NCBI RefSeq assembly: GCF_002174305.1
Contig: NZ_MIJB01000026.1
Coordinates: forward strand, 1 to 64,000
Origin: Aeromicrobium sp. PE09-221
Lineage (GTDB): Bacteria; Actinomycetota; Actinomycetes; Propionibacteriales; Nocardioidaceae
Reading direction: 5' to 3'
DNA length: 64,000 nt
A model generated the notes under the pieces. The model saw only the letters and a list, made by a program, of their open reading frames with translations. It searched no databases and was not told the DNA's origin. The first letter of the stretch is position 1, and every line of letters starts with the position of its first letter. Made by a program: the position numbers and the translations under genes. Below, piece by piece: positions 44,645-53,256 of the stretch.

Positions 44645-45643
44645 TCACATCTCAACGACGCTTCGCGCATCACGCGAGGCGCTGGGAGCAGGTCGGCTTC
44701 GCACCGCCGCAACGGAACCCCTGCTGCCTACCGGCTGCCCGATCATCTGTTCGAGGTCGGTCGAGCCGGCCACCAACCGGGCCTCCCCACTGTGCAGAAG
44801 CCGGTGCGGCCCGACACTCGTCGCGCTGGTGACGGGGCCGGGGACGGCACCGAGGGAGCGACCGAGTTGGTGCGCTTCCTGCGCGACCTTCATCGATCCC
44901 GATCGCGCGCCGGCCTCAACCACGACCGTTGCTGTGGACAGTGCGGCCATCAACCGTGCACGGGCGATGAACCGATGGCGGGTCGGCGTTGCGCCGGGTG
45001 CGACTTCGCTGACCAGCAGACCGTCATCAGCGACACGACCGAGCAGCTCGCTGTGGCCCGCCGGATACGCGCGATCAACTCCGTTCGCAAGGACTGTGAT
45101 GGTATCGCCACCGGTCGCGAGCGCCGCGCGATGGGCAGCACCTTCGATGCCGTAGGCACCTCCGGCCACGATGATCCGCTCAGCGTAGGCGAGGTCGGAG
45201 GCAAGCTGCCCGGCCACCTGCTCGCCGTAGGATGTCGAGGCCCTCGCGCCGGTGATCGTGACGAGATCGTTGAGCGGTCGCGCGAGAAACGAGGTCATGC
45301 CACGAGTCCAGAGGACGTACGGCCGCCGGTCGCCAAGATCGTCGAGCGCGGAAGGCCAGTCTTTCTCTCCGGGAATCAGCGTGCCGGTACCGGCGCGCTC
45401 GGCTTCGACGAGGTTCTCTTCAAGTGTCCGAGTGTCTGGGCGCTGGAACTGGGCGCGCCACACTTGAGCGTCAACGGTGCTGAGCCCCGGCACCGCGTCA
45501 TCACCCTCGGCGATCCGAAACAGCTCCTGTGCACCGAGCTCGCCCAGGAGGCGACCGGTGACGGCATCGTCCGGTTCGACGAGCATCGACAGCACCATCC
45601 GTGCTGTGCGCTCGTCCTGGACTATCTGGCTCAAGATCGTCAT
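44645..45643 (-). CDS. dprA: DprA/Smf-family DNA-processing protein
   Basis: 332-aa protein. An N-terminal helical domain (1-110) is followed by a Rossmann-like DprA domain: 'VTITGARASTSYGEQVA', 'IIVAGGAYGIEGAAHRAAL', VLANGVDRAYPAGH, 'GLLVSEVAPGATP', FIARARLMAALS and VVVEAGARSGS. Chromosomal DprA loads RecA on incoming single strands; this copy lies on a mobile element in a defence-like cluster, so a specialised role is likely. ATG 45643 has GAGAGGAG upstream. Confidence 0.92.
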   Translation of the reverse strand: MTILSQIVQDERTARMVLSMLVEPDDAVTGRLLGELGAQELFRIAEGDDAVPGLSTVDAQVWRAQFQRPDTRTLEENLVEAERAGTGTLIPGEKDWPSALDDLGDRRPYVLWTRGMTSFLARPLNDLVTITGARASTSYGEQVAGQLASDLAYAERIIVAGGAYGIEGAAHRAALATGGDTITVLANGVDRAYPAGHSELLGRVADDGLLVSEVAPGATPTRHRFIARARLMAALSTATVVVEAGARSGSMKVAQEAHQLGRSLGAVPGPVTSATSVGPHRLLHSGEARLVAGSTDLEQMIGQPVGSRGSVAAVRSRPAPSASRDARSVVEM

Positions 45644-45839
45644 CGCCGGCTCCTCTCACTCCTACAGAGAGGTGCGCGCGGCGACGCGGGAGTCGGAGGG
45701 TTCCGTGAACGGCGACCCCGGCGTACAGTGGATGGTGAGGCAGGTTCTCCTCATATTGCGGGTCCTCCGGGACGGCCTTTGGGCACTCACACACGTTCTG
45801 CCTCCTCGACGGAGTAACACGTGTGACGAGAGGCCCGTC

Positions 45840-46211
45840 ATGTTCCGCCTTATCTGGACGCTCAGCGTTCACACCCGCGACTATCTGCACCGCTACATGC
45901 CGAGCAACCGACTGCTCGCTGCCATCCGCACCCGCCGCGGACTCAAGTGGGGGATACCAGCGATGCTGGTCGCGCTTCCGTACATCCTGATCGGCAGCAT
46001 CTGCTCTGGCGCGGCAGCCGACGGCGGCCCAGGCTGGCTCCACCTGATTGTCCTCTGGGCATGCTGGAACGCACTCAAGTTCATCATCATGGGACCCGTG
46101 AGCGTCGCTCTGCTCATCCGCGCGCGCCTGCGCGAGGCTGCGGTCCGTCGTCACCAGCGCCACGACTCGCGCGTCGAAGCGAGCCTGCGTGAGCCAGCTC
46201 TTCGTGTCTAG
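45840..46211 (+). CDS. Small two-helix membrane protein ('sulfate permease'-type in actinobacteria)
   Basis: 123-aa protein from ATG 45840. 'MFRLIWTLSVHTRDYLHRYM', RRGLKWGIPAML and 'NALKFIIMGPVSVALLI' match a common small actinobacterial family often named 'sulfate permease', though two transmembrane segments make transport unlikely. A basic C-terminal tail follows. An ACACGTGT palindrome lies just upstream. The 45644-45839 gap otherwise shows only short GC palindromes. Its stop is 3 bp from the convergent HTH/recombinase frame. Confidence 0.7.
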   Translation: MFRLIWTLSVHTRDYLHRYMPSNRLLAAIRTRRGLKWGIPAMLVALPYILIGSICSGAAADGGPGWLHLIVLWACWNALKFIIMGPVSVALLIRARLREAAVRRHQRHDSRVEASLREPALRV

Positions 46212-46213
46212 GC

Positions 46214-46561
46214 TCAACCGCCCACGGCAGTGGATGCCGTGATGCGAGAACCACAGCGCCCGCCAGGCCGGATCACGACGCCGTGGGAAGCGAGCGCTCG
46301 CCGGACAGCCTGAGGCCCCGCCCCGACCTTCATGCCGACCTCTACCAGCGTCAACCCGCTGAGGTAGAGGTCGGCTGCTTCGTGGATGCGGGAGGGATCG
46401 AACCGTCCACGGCGGATCGTCACCTCTCGCCGGGTGAGGTGGGTGGCGACCGTGCGGCGGTTCACGCCGAACACGGATGCCAGCTCCACGAGCGTTGCGC
46501 CCTCGCGGTACTGCGCTACCAGATCGTCGACCTGCTCCGGGCGAAGGAGGGTTTGAGCCAT
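46214..46561 (-). CDS. HTH-containing tail or separate small regulator
   Basis: From ATG 46561 the frame encodes 115 aa with two helix-turn-helix units: 'LVELASVFGVNRRTVATHL' and 'LVEVGMKVGAGPQAVRRAL', like resolvase-type DNA-binding tails. It is in the same frame as the recombinase gene at 46.7-48.4 kb and could be its C-terminal end or an independent gene. It lies on the element 1 side of the att-like core, so in a circular element 1 it would join the other recombinase. Confidence 0.6.
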   Translation of the reverse strand: MAQTLLRPEQVDDLVAQYREGATLVELASVFGVNRRTVATHLTRREVTIRRGRFDPSRIHEAADLYLSGLTLVEVGMKVGAGPQAVRRALASHGVVIRPGGRCGSRITASTAVGG

Positions 46562-48379
46562 CCCAAGTGATCGCACCACTCGCCCCCTTGAGTCGGAAAC
46601 GGTAGGCTCAGAGGAGCGCTGGTCGTGGTCGTAGAATCCCCGTGACCTGCGCAAAGACAAGGTTTTCAGGTGTGGGCAGGGGTTCTCAAACTCTCTACGG
46701 AGGTCCACCACGGTGTCCTTACTCAAACAAATGGACTGAGTAAGTGCCACTGAGTGGATTGAAGAAGAGTCACGAGGCTCGCCGGGATGACCGGCGGGCC
46801 TCTTGGCATTTGTGAGGACAGTGTCGAACGGTTCGGCGAGCTCGGCTTCGAGTCGTACGCCGACGCGGTCGTTGTCGTCGGGGAGGATCAGGATCTTTTC
46901 GAAGAAGGCTTGGTTGAATAGCCGCCGGATGTGTTCGGGGGCGCTGAGGTAGGCGGCGTGTGTGTCGGTCGCGAGGTCGAGGGCGAGGCCAAGGTTGCGT
47001 TCGATGAGCTCCCACTTCTCGTTGGTGGCGTCGAGCTCGGTCTTGATGCTGGCGAGTGCCTTGCTGATGCGGTCTTGCTCTTGTCCGAGGAGGTCGACGG
47101 GGATGGCGCCGGCGTAGTGGGCCTCCATGAGCTTGCCGCGCTCCCGGTTCAACTGCTCTTGCTTCTTCTTGAGCTCGACGCGGCGCCGCTCGACCTCGCT
47201 CCGGGCGTCGTTGAGTTCGGCGCGCATCTGCGCCTCGACGTGGCCGCGGAAGGTGGCGTTGAGCTGGACGCGCAGGTAGAGGTCTTCGACCTTGCGTTCG
47301 ATCTCGTAGATCAGCACGGAGCTCTGGGTGCAGTTGGTGCGTTTGGAGTGGCGTCCGGCGCAGTAGAAGTAGGGGTAGATGTCGCCGCTGGCCGACCGGG
47401 AGTGGGTGACGAGCATCCGTTCGCCGCACTGTCCGCACCACAGGCTGTTCTTCAGGTAGTGGTTGTGCTTGCGGACGCGGTCGCCGTTGTAGTGGCTGTC
47501 GAGGATGCCTTGGACCTTGAGCCAGGTTTCGTCGCTGACGAGCCGTTCGTGGCGACCGTCGTACTGGATGCCCTTGTAGGTGACGATGCCGCGGTAGTAC
47601 GGGTTGGTCAGTACGCGGTGGAGGTACTTCTCGTTCATCGGCTTGGATGGCACCTTCGGCGTCGGCACGGTGGTGAAGCCACGTTCGGCGAGCCAGTTTG
47701 CGAGTGCGGCGACGGTCCATGCGCCGGTGGCGTAGAGGCCGTAGGCGTCCTTGACGAACTGGGCGCGTTCTTCGTCGATGATGACGGTGCGGAGCTCGCG
47801 GCCTTGGTCGTCGACGGTGCGGTGGTTCAGGTAGCCGATCGGGGCTTTGCTGACGGTGCCACCGCGCTGCGCCTTGGTGGTGAGTCCTTTGGTGACCTCG
47901 GCGGCGAGGTTGCGTGAGTAGAACTCGGCGATCGAGCTCATGATGCCGTGCAGGAGCATGCCGCTCGGGGTCTGGTCGATCGCTTCGGTGGTGGAGACGA
48001 GTTGGACGTTGGCGGCTTCGAGTGCGCGAACGATCTCGACGTCGTCGCTGCGGTTGCGGGCGAGGCGGTCGAGCTTGTGGACGATGACGTAGTCGACGTC
48101 GTGGTCGTTGACGTACTCGAGCATCCGTTGGAGCTCGGGGCGGTTGGCGGACCTGGCCGATGCCCCTCGGTCGACGAATTCCTTGACGATGATCGAGCCC
48201 ATGATCGCGGCCTTGCGCTTGTTGGCGTCGCGCTGCGCGGGGATGGAGAACCCTTCGTCGTCGCCACCTCCGCGTCGGGCCTGCCCGGTGGTCGACACGC
48301 GCAGGTAGCTGACGGCGACCTTGGGGGTGAGTGCCTCGGCGAAGGCGTTGATGGGGTTGGCGACGGTGGCTGGGTTCAT
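46214..48379 (-). CDS. Large serine recombinase with extended HTH tail
   Basis: 721-aa protein from ATG 48379 (GAGAGGAA upstream). The resolvase domain has SYLRVSTTGQ (catalytic Ser 29) and KLDRLARNR, then 'SGMLLHGIMSSIAEFYSRNL', KAPIGYLN, a zinc ribbon (CGQCGE ... CAGRHSKRTNC) and a coiled coil. Where the paralogue at 1-1680 reaches the 18-bp repeat, this one reads through it (VDLRREF) and adds about 160 residues with two HTH units. Likely integrase of element 2. The tail may belong to the neighbouring element, fused in frame by integration. Confidence 0.9.
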   Translation of the reverse strand: MNPATVANPINAFAEALTPKVAVSYLRVSTTGQARRGGGDDEGFSIPAQRDANKRKAAIMGSIIVKEFVDRGASARSANRPELQRMLEYVNDHDVDYVIVHKLDRLARNRSDDVEIVRALEAANVQLVSTTEAIDQTPSGMLLHGIMSSIAEFYSRNLAAEVTKGLTTKAQRGGTVSKAPIGYLNHRTVDDQGRELRTVIIDEERAQFVKDAYGLYATGAWTVAALANWLAERGFTTVPTPKVPSKPMNEKYLHRVLTNPYYRGIVTYKGIQYDGRHERLVSDETWLKVQGILDSHYNGDRVRKHNHYLKNSLWCGQCGERMLVTHSRSASGDIYPYFYCAGRHSKRTNCTQSSVLIYEIERKVEDLYLRVQLNATFRGHVEAQMRAELNDARSEVERRRVELKKKQEQLNRERGKLMEAHYAGAIPVDLLGQEQDRISKALASIKTELDATNEKWELIERNLGLALDLATDTHAAYLSAPEHIRRLFNQAFFEKILILPDDNDRVGVRLEAELAEPFDTVLTNAKRPAGHPGEPRDSSSIHSVALTQSICLSKDTVVDLRREFENPCPHLKTLSLRRSRGFYDHDQRSSEPTVSDSRGRVVRSLGMAQTLLRPEQVDDLVAQYREGATLVELASVFGVNRRTVATHLTRREVTIRRGRFDPSRIHEAADLYLSGLTLVEVGMKVGAGPQAVRRALASHGVVIRPGGRCGSRITASTAVGG
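46688..46709. repeat. Right copy of the att-like direct repeat
   Basis: 46692-46709 equals positions 5-22 exactly, in the same orientation; 46687 bp separate the copies. To its right lies the body of recombinase 2, to its left the HTH tail and the defence-like cluster. The candidate junction of two tandem elements. Confidence 0.55.
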
Positions 48380-48512
48380 TGGTTCCTCTCCTTGATTACT
48401 GCTTCCATTGACGCTCGTTTCGCCGGACGAGTCCAGAGCGAAATGAGCGTCGCCGCCAGCCATCGGGGGTGAGCCTGTGGACAAGTCGTCCGGCGGGTCG
48501 CCGATGTCGTGG

Positions 48513-48929
48513 CTACTTCTCGAAGACATACAGTTCACCAAGGTCGACGATGTCGTAGCGCATCTCGAGCAGATCGGTTACACCTTCGCGGTCGAAGGTG
48601 AGCAGGAACTCCAGTTCGGGGTGTTCCTCGTAGACCTGTTCGAGGGCAAGGAGCCAGCCGCGCTCCTCGATGAGCTCATCGACCAGGTCGCTCATGCGGG
48701 CGTATTCGCCGTGGTAGCAGTTGAGGAAGTCCAGCGCGATGTGCTCGCCGTACGGGTTGATGTCGTCGAGTCCGAGGAACGCGGCCATCGCGGTGCCGTG
48801 GTAGTCGTAGGCGTCGCGGATCCGCTCGGCTGCCTCGGTGTTCGGCGCGGCGGCGATCAGGTGGTTGATGAAGTGGTCACCGATCAGCGGCTCTCGCTCG
48901 CTGGGGTGCTTGGGTTGTTCGTGATTCAT
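48513..48929 (-). CDS. Small acidic protein, possibly ArdA-like antirestriction
   Basis: 138-aa protein with a strong excess of Asp/Glu over Lys/Arg. 'FLNCYHGEYARMSDLVDELI' and the end 'LLEMRYDIVDLGELYVFEK' resemble the second and third segments of ArdA-type DNA-mimic proteins, but similarity is weak and by eye. The start has GGAGGAG upstream and overlaps the Replic_Relax stop by 4 bp. An antirestriction product fits a transfer operon. The 48380-48512 gap before the recombinase shows nothing recognisable. Confidence 0.6.
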   Translation of the reverse strand: MNHEQPKHPSEREPLIGDHFINHLIAAAPNTEAAERIRDAYDYHGTAMAAFLGLDDINPYGEHIALDFLNCYHGEYARMSDLVDELIEERGWLLALEQVYEEHPELEFLLTFDREGVTDLLEMRYDIVDLGELYVFEK

Positions 48930-49759
48930 GAGGGGTCTCCTCCTTCTTGCCCACCCGTTCGTTTCCTGAATTCGTCGGCGCCCAGTTGCACGAGCTGGGC
49001 GACCTGGTTGAGCTCGATGACAGTGAACAGTCGCTGGTCGATCGCGGGCTCGTCCGCGAGCCTGCGCACGAGCTGGTCGCGTCGACGCTTGTGCGGCACC
49101 ACCCACACCACGGCCGGGAACAGGCCGTGGGCTCGTTGCTCGGCGCCGGTGTTGCGGTACTGCTGGTATTGCAACGACTTCTTCAGGACCCGGTTTGGTG
49201 CCTCGGTTGCCCGGTCGACCTCCCAGAAGTAGAAGTCGGTGAACCCGTCGGTCTGGCTCGTGGATGCCAAGTCGGGCTTGAGTGTTCGGGTCTCACCAGC
49301 GGCACCGAGGTAGGTGCGCCAGCAGTCCGGCTCGAGCTGGAGCCGCTCGATCTCGACACCGTGGTGGTTGGTGCTTTGCAGGGTGATGACGAGCTCGGCG
49401 ACGGCGAGCGTGTGGTCGAGGAACGTGGTCGATGGTTCTGACGGCCTGAGTCGAGGCCCGGTCTCTTCGCCGAGGTGCTCGACGAGGAGCCGGTTGGCGA
49501 GGTCGGTGATCTGCCATACGTGTCCACCAGAGCCCGCGCGGACTCCGCCGATGCGCCGCTGGAGGTTGACCAGCAGGCCCAGGTCGCGGAGCCGCTGGAG
49601 CGCGCTATTGGCGCTGCGGGGGATCACCGCCGTCGGGTCACTCAGGTCGAAGTGCTGGCGAGCGAGCTGGCGAGTGGTGAGGAACCTGAAGGCTCGCACC
49701 GTGCCGAGGATCTGCCAATCCCGCTCCGACAACCGGCTGCTGACATCGGGGCGGATCAT
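48926..49759 (-). CDS. Replication-relaxation (Replic_Relax) family protein
   Basis: 277-aa protein. An N-terminal winged helix ('LSERDWQILGTVRAFRFLTT', RQLARQHF) is followed by the Replic_Relax core with 'FLDHTLAVAELVITL', LEPDCWRTY, LKPDLA and 'FYFWEVDRATEAPNRVL', an endonuclease-like D...E pattern. Members accompany TraD-like ATPases on actinobacterial mobile elements and may act as relaxase-like factors. ATG 49759 lies in a 4-bp overlap with the small gene upstream. Confidence 0.85.
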   Translation of the reverse strand: MIRPDVSSRLSERDWQILGTVRAFRFLTTRQLARQHFDLSDPTAVIPRSANSALQRLRDLGLLVNLQRRIGGVRAGSGGHVWQITDLANRLLVEHLGEETGPRLRPSEPSTTFLDHTLAVAELVITLQSTNHHGVEIERLQLEPDCWRTYLGAAGETRTLKPDLASTSQTDGFTDFYFWEVDRATEAPNRVLKKSLQYQQYRNTGAEQRAHGLFPAVVWVVPHKRRRDQLVRRLADEPAIDQRLFTVIELNQVAQLVQLGADEFRKRTGGQEGGDPS

Positions 49760-49917
49760 GACGAGCCTCCAAGGGTGAGGGTCGCCGTGCGGCTGCGGAG
49801 TTCGGGCAGGAATGCACGCACAGTCCCCTCCAGCACGGACGCACGAAGGGCGCTGACCTGCCCAAATGCGGCCTGGCGGCTCGACCCGACCTGAAGGGCG
49901 ATCTGAACCGGACTCAT
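49756..49917 (-). CDS. 53-aa coupled small protein
   Basis: Short frame starting MSPVQIALQVGSSRQAAF, with ATGA overlaps at both ends (49914-49917 with the ATPase stop, 49756-49759 with the Replic_Relax start). Overlap on both sides strongly suggests a real translated gene despite its size. It looks like one amphipathic helix plus a short tail. Function unknown. Confidence 0.6.
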   Translation of the reverse strand: MSPVQIALQVGSSRQAAFGQVSALRASVLEGTVRAFLPELRSRTATLTLGGSS

Positions 49918-52097
49918 GACCGACCTCCACTGTTGCGGCGCCGACCGATCGGCCCGTCCAGGTCGTCCTTGCGAGGCTTCTGGTGGGTGTTTATGCCGAT
50001 CGCTTTCATGATTTCGCGCTCGACCTCAGCAGCGTCGCGCCCGTAGATGGACTCGGAGCGGGCACGCAGTTCGGCGGGCGTGCGGATCGCTGCTTCCGGC
50101 GGCAGGGTGCGGGCGGAGAACCAGCCCGTCGACTCGCCGTTGTGGAGGAGCCTGCAGTAGACGCTGTACCGGGGCAGATACATGAAGTCGGCGGCCTCGA
50201 GCTCCGGTGCCTGCTTGGCGAGCTCGCCAGCGTCCTCAGCGTTGAGACCAAAGATCACCTTGTTCGCCGTGTTGGTGTCCACGCCTGCCCGGAGGTCTGG
50301 TGGGAGCTGGCGCCGGTACTGGTGCGCGATCGTCCACGCCACACCGAGGCCTCGGCTCTGGGCGAGCGCGTCCTCGAGGTTCGTGGGCAGCGCGATGTAG
50401 TCCTGCACCTCGTCGATGAATAGGTTTACGATCCGGCGCCGCTCGGGCGGCTTGCTTCCCTGAGCGAGGATCAATGGCCACAACTGGCCCACGATCAGCG
50501 AGCCGAGCAGCCGTGCGCCCTCGGCGCCGATGAGGCCTTTGTTGAGGCTGACGAGCACGATGCGGCGCTTGGTGAACAGGTCGGACAGGTCGAAGGCCGG
50601 GTCGGCCTGGCCGAGCACGGCACGCAGCTGCGGGCGCAGCAGGAACTGGCGTAGTCGGGTCATGGCGGGTGCGATGACCTGGGCGCGTTGGTGCGGGCTC
50701 ATCGCGTCGTAGGCCGTCCAGAAGCTCGAGAGCCCGAGGTGGTCGTCGATGTCCTTGAGCATCCGGTGCCGGAACTTGGTGTCGGTCAGCAGTGCGGGCA
50801 GCATCGTGAGCGTGGTGCCTTTGTGATGCGCCAGTGTCATTAAGGCGCTGGTGAGGACGTCGGCGGTGCGCGGCCCCCACGACTCACCGCTCGGCTCCTT
50901 GAACACCGCCAGCATCGAGTCGGCCGTCAGCGCGGCATGCCGTCCCGATCTACGCAGTGGGTTCGAGCCGACTGGCCGCGGGCTGGTCGGGTCGGTTACC
51001 ACGACCTCGGAGGCGCGCTCCTCGGGGATGCGGGACAGGATGTCGTTGACGAGGTCGGCCTTCGGATCGATCACGAGAACGCTGCGGCCGTCCCGGATTG
51101 CGTCCATGATCATCGCGAGCATGGCGGTCGACTTGCCGGAACCGGTCGGCCCCAGCAGCAGCGTGTGGTGCAGCGAGTCCTGCGCGCCGATGCCGACCTG
51201 GGTCGTGAGCCCCGGTGCCGTGGTCTCGGCGAACGGGCGTCGTGACGCCGCCACCGTGGTCTTGGGGGCGAGTAGTTGGGGGTGTTTGGCGGGTTGCCCG
51301 GGCAGCGCCGCTTCGCCGGATTTGTCCAGTGGCCAGCCCATCAGCGCGATGAGTTCCTTGGAGGAGATCGCCAGCGGGTAGCGCCACGGCAGCGATGTCC
51401 GGTTCAGGTGGTCGGCGGATTCGCGGATGAAGTTGATCCGCACGCCCGCAGCCTGCGCCACCCGAAGACCGCCGAGGGTGTGGGTGATCAGGTTCTTGAT
51501 GCGACCGGGGGTCGCGGCGTTCGCGCCGACCCGGATGGTGGCCTTCGCTCCATGCATCGAGGCTCGGGTCTTCAAGCTGGCACGCGTCTCGGCACTGGCG
51601 GTGCGCTGACCACGCCATGCGAGGTCGAACCACGTATCGGTCGGCTGCTTGGCGTCAGGGCTCACGAAGTGCGGAGCCAACCTTCCACCGAGAACTATCT
51701 GGAGGACGAGATCCTCGCTGGTGCCTTGGGTGGTCGCTAGCCCGGCGAGCACGGAGCGGGTGACTGCGGTGACCCGGTCGACGTTCAGGGCCAGTGAGCT
51801 GTGCGACACCTTCAGATGCCCGGCGAATTCGACCGGCTGGCGGGCCTTCAGCTTCGCGTCGGCCAGCCGCATGCCGGGCACGAGGGAGCCGATGAGGCCG
51901 TCGATCTTCTTGACATGGCTGCGGTGTACGCCGACGAAGTAGTTGACCGTCGTGTTGTGGGAGCGGGCCTCGAACACGACGGGGCCGAGGTTGTGGTCGG
52001 CGCAGATCCGGTCCAGCAACTCCAACCCCAGATCCGGATCGAAGTGGCTCGGACACCACACCTGCCGCCACTCCCAGTGGATGTGTCGGCTATTCAT
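49914..52097 (-). CDS. TraD/VirD4-like DNA-transfer ATPase
   Basis: 727-aa ATPase. The N-terminal 290 residues have no transmembrane helix and resemble the domain preceding TraM/TraD-type DNA-binding ATPases of actinobacterial elements. The P-loop GPTGSGKST is at 316-324, Walker B 'IVNLFIDEVQDY' near 560, then 'GVAWTIAHQYRRQLP'. It probably moves element 2 DNA in trans with another element's channel. ATG 52097 has AAGGAGG. A distinct family from the coupling protein at 3.3-5.1 kb. Confidence 0.88.
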   Translation of the reverse strand: MNSRHIHWEWRQVWCPSHFDPDLGLELLDRICADHNLGPVVFEARSHNTTVNYFVGVHRSHVKKIDGLIGSLVPGMRLADAKLKARQPVEFAGHLKVSHSSLALNVDRVTAVTRSVLAGLATTQGTSEDLVLQIVLGGRLAPHFVSPDAKQPTDTWFDLAWRGQRTASAETRASLKTRASMHGAKATIRVGANAATPGRIKNLITHTLGGLRVAQAAGVRINFIRESADHLNRTSLPWRYPLAISSKELIALMGWPLDKSGEAALPGQPAKHPQLLAPKTTVAASRRPFAETTAPGLTTQVGIGAQDSLHHTLLLGPTGSGKSTAMLAMIMDAIRDGRSVLVIDPKADLVNDILSRIPEERASEVVVTDPTSPRPVGSNPLRRSGRHAALTADSMLAVFKEPSGESWGPRTADVLTSALMTLAHHKGTTLTMLPALLTDTKFRHRMLKDIDDHLGLSSFWTAYDAMSPHQRAQVIAPAMTRLRQFLLRPQLRAVLGQADPAFDLSDLFTKRRIVLVSLNKGLIGAEGARLLGSLIVGQLWPLILAQGSKPPERRRIVNLFIDEVQDYIALPTNLEDALAQSRGLGVAWTIAHQYRRQLPPDLRAGVDTNTANKVIFGLNAEDAGELAKQAPELEAADFMYLPRYSVYCRLLHNGESTGWFSARTLPPEAAIRTPAELRARSESIYGRDAAEVEREIMKAIGINTHQKPRKDDLDGPIGRRRNSGGRS

Positions 52098-52263
52098 CGC
52101 GCGCCTCCTTCCCGTCGTCGGCCTGCTCCTGCTGGTGGATCGCCAGTGCGAGCAGCGCTTGGCCGATCTTTCGATGCTCGGGTTTTGTGTGGGGGACCGG
52201 AACGAGGCGGAAGTTCTTCGACGACCGCGGTCGCCCTCGTCTGCGCTTCGCTTCACCAGTCAT
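52090..52263 (-). CDS. 57-aa basic small protein
   Basis: Starts MTGEAKRRRGRPRSSKNF; the RRRGRPRSS stretch is like an AT-hook. It overlaps the ATPase start by 8 bp and carries that gene's Shine-Dalgarno within its last codons. Probably a coupled DNA-binding accessory protein. Too short for confident family assignment. Confidence 0.55.
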   Translation of the reverse strand: MTGEAKRRRGRPRSSKNFRLVPVPHTKPEHRKIGQALLALAIHQQEQADDGKEARDE

Positions 52264-52279
52264 GGCCGCATCTCCAGCG

Positions 52280-52480
52280 TTACCAGCGTCGGCGCTCCCA
52301 CCAGCGACGAATCAGCAAGACCCCGACGGCCATCACGATCACGATGACGGCGATGGCGGCCAGCCACAGCCAGATGCTCTGGATGATGCTGACGATGAAC
52401 GCCAGCGTGACGGCGATCCCAAGCAGAGATATGACGGCGCCCCATGCTCGCGAAAGCAGGGAGTTCGGAGTATCGGCCAT
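52280..52480 (-). CDS. 66-aa two-helix membrane protein
   Basis: Hydrophobic protein with helices at about 14-35 and 39-58 and a basic end RRWWERRRW. ATG 52480 overlaps the methyltransferase TGA (GTGATG allows GTG 52483). It lies in the operon between the MT-A70 gene and the small basic gene. Possibly anchors the soluble transfer ATPase; this is inference. Confidence 0.6.
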   Translation of the reverse strand: MADTPNSLLSRAWGAVISLLGIAVTLAFIVSIIQSIWLWLAAIAVIVIVMAVGVLLIRRWWERRRW

Positions 52481-53097
52481 CACGCATCACGACCCTCCAC
52501 GAGCGCCTTGTGGGCGAGCCCCCGCTCGGTGTACTTGGGCACGGGATAGCCGGGGAGGTGCACGTCGCTGGGGATCTGATCACCCCATACCGCCCATGCC
52601 TCGCGGCAGTTGGGACGCTCTCGGGCGAAGAGCTCCAGGTACGGGCCGTCGTACATCCGGACGGTCTTCTGGATCACCTCCTGCGGTTTGGATGAGTGCG
52701 CCAGCCGGGGTTCTTGGAAGACCGACTTCTGGCCGCGGAACTTCGGCTTCACCGACCCCTTGACCCCGAGCAGGAGGATCTCGTGGCTGCCACGGAAGTG
52801 GTTGCCCAGCCCCATGTAGTACTTGTCCCACACTGCGTTCGTGACGTACCGGAAACCCCAGGCCTTTATGACGTCGAGGCCATCTTGGAGGCCGTTGTTC
52901 ACGACCCACAAAAGCAGCACCGCGTTGTCGGCAGCCAGATTGGCGACCGGCATCTTGCAGATCGCCCCGGTCCTCATCAGGCCGTACTTCTCCGATGCGC
53001 CACGCTTGCCGGTCTGGCCGGGCATCCACGGCGGATCGGCGTAAATGACCGAGTACTTTTCCGGCTCAAGATTGGTGGTTGATGTGTCGACGTTCAT
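52480..53097 (-). CDS. MT-A70-family DNA adenine methyltransferase
   Basis: 205-aa enzyme. The catalytic DPPW is at about residues 21-24 (VIYADPPWMPG), followed by 'VLLLWVVNN' and a C-terminal 'ELFARE.PNCREAWAVWGDQ'. It methylates adenine N6 in DNA. No partner restriction gene is adjacent, so it may be an orphan that marks or protects the element, or regulates it. First gene of the leftward element 2 operon, preceded by a region with a long inverted repeat. Confidence 0.9.
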   Translation of the reverse strand: MNVDTSTTNLEPEKYSVIYADPPWMPGQTGKRGASEKYGLMRTGAICKMPVANLAADNAVLLLWVVNNGLQDGLDVIKAWGFRYVTNAVWDKYYMGLGNHFRGSHEILLLGVKGSVKPKFRGQKSVFQEPRLAHSSKPQEVIQKTVRMYDGPYLELFARERPNCREAWAVWGDQIPSDVHLPGYPVPKYTERGLAHKALVEGRDA

Positions 53098-53212
53098 GGC
53101 GGTTGCCTCCTTTCAATGGGCTGATATCGCTGCGGTTGTCCGCGGCGTCTGCCCCAGTTATGCGCTCATTCGTTCGAGGGGTAAAGACCCCCGAGATTGG
53201 CTTCGTGCACCG

Positions 53213-53256
53213 ACCTGTCGGCCCCTGAGAGGTGACCTCGTCAGAGGCCGACAGGT
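53213..53256. promoter_or_regulatory. Long inverted repeat upstream of the element 2 operon
   Basis: Perfect 11-bp arms ACCTGTCGGCC and GGCCGACAGGT separated by 22 nt, within the 220-bp gap 53098-53317. A smaller GGGGT-aaag-ACCCC repeat lies near 53180. Such structures are typical of oriT nick regions or operators of transfer operons. No promoter hexamers could be assigned with confidence. Confidence 0.6.

Noticed and set aside
45477..45839. 5' extension of the small membrane protein frame at 45840
   Set aside because: The extension lies antisense to dprA and lacks homology; the family normally starts at MFRLIW.
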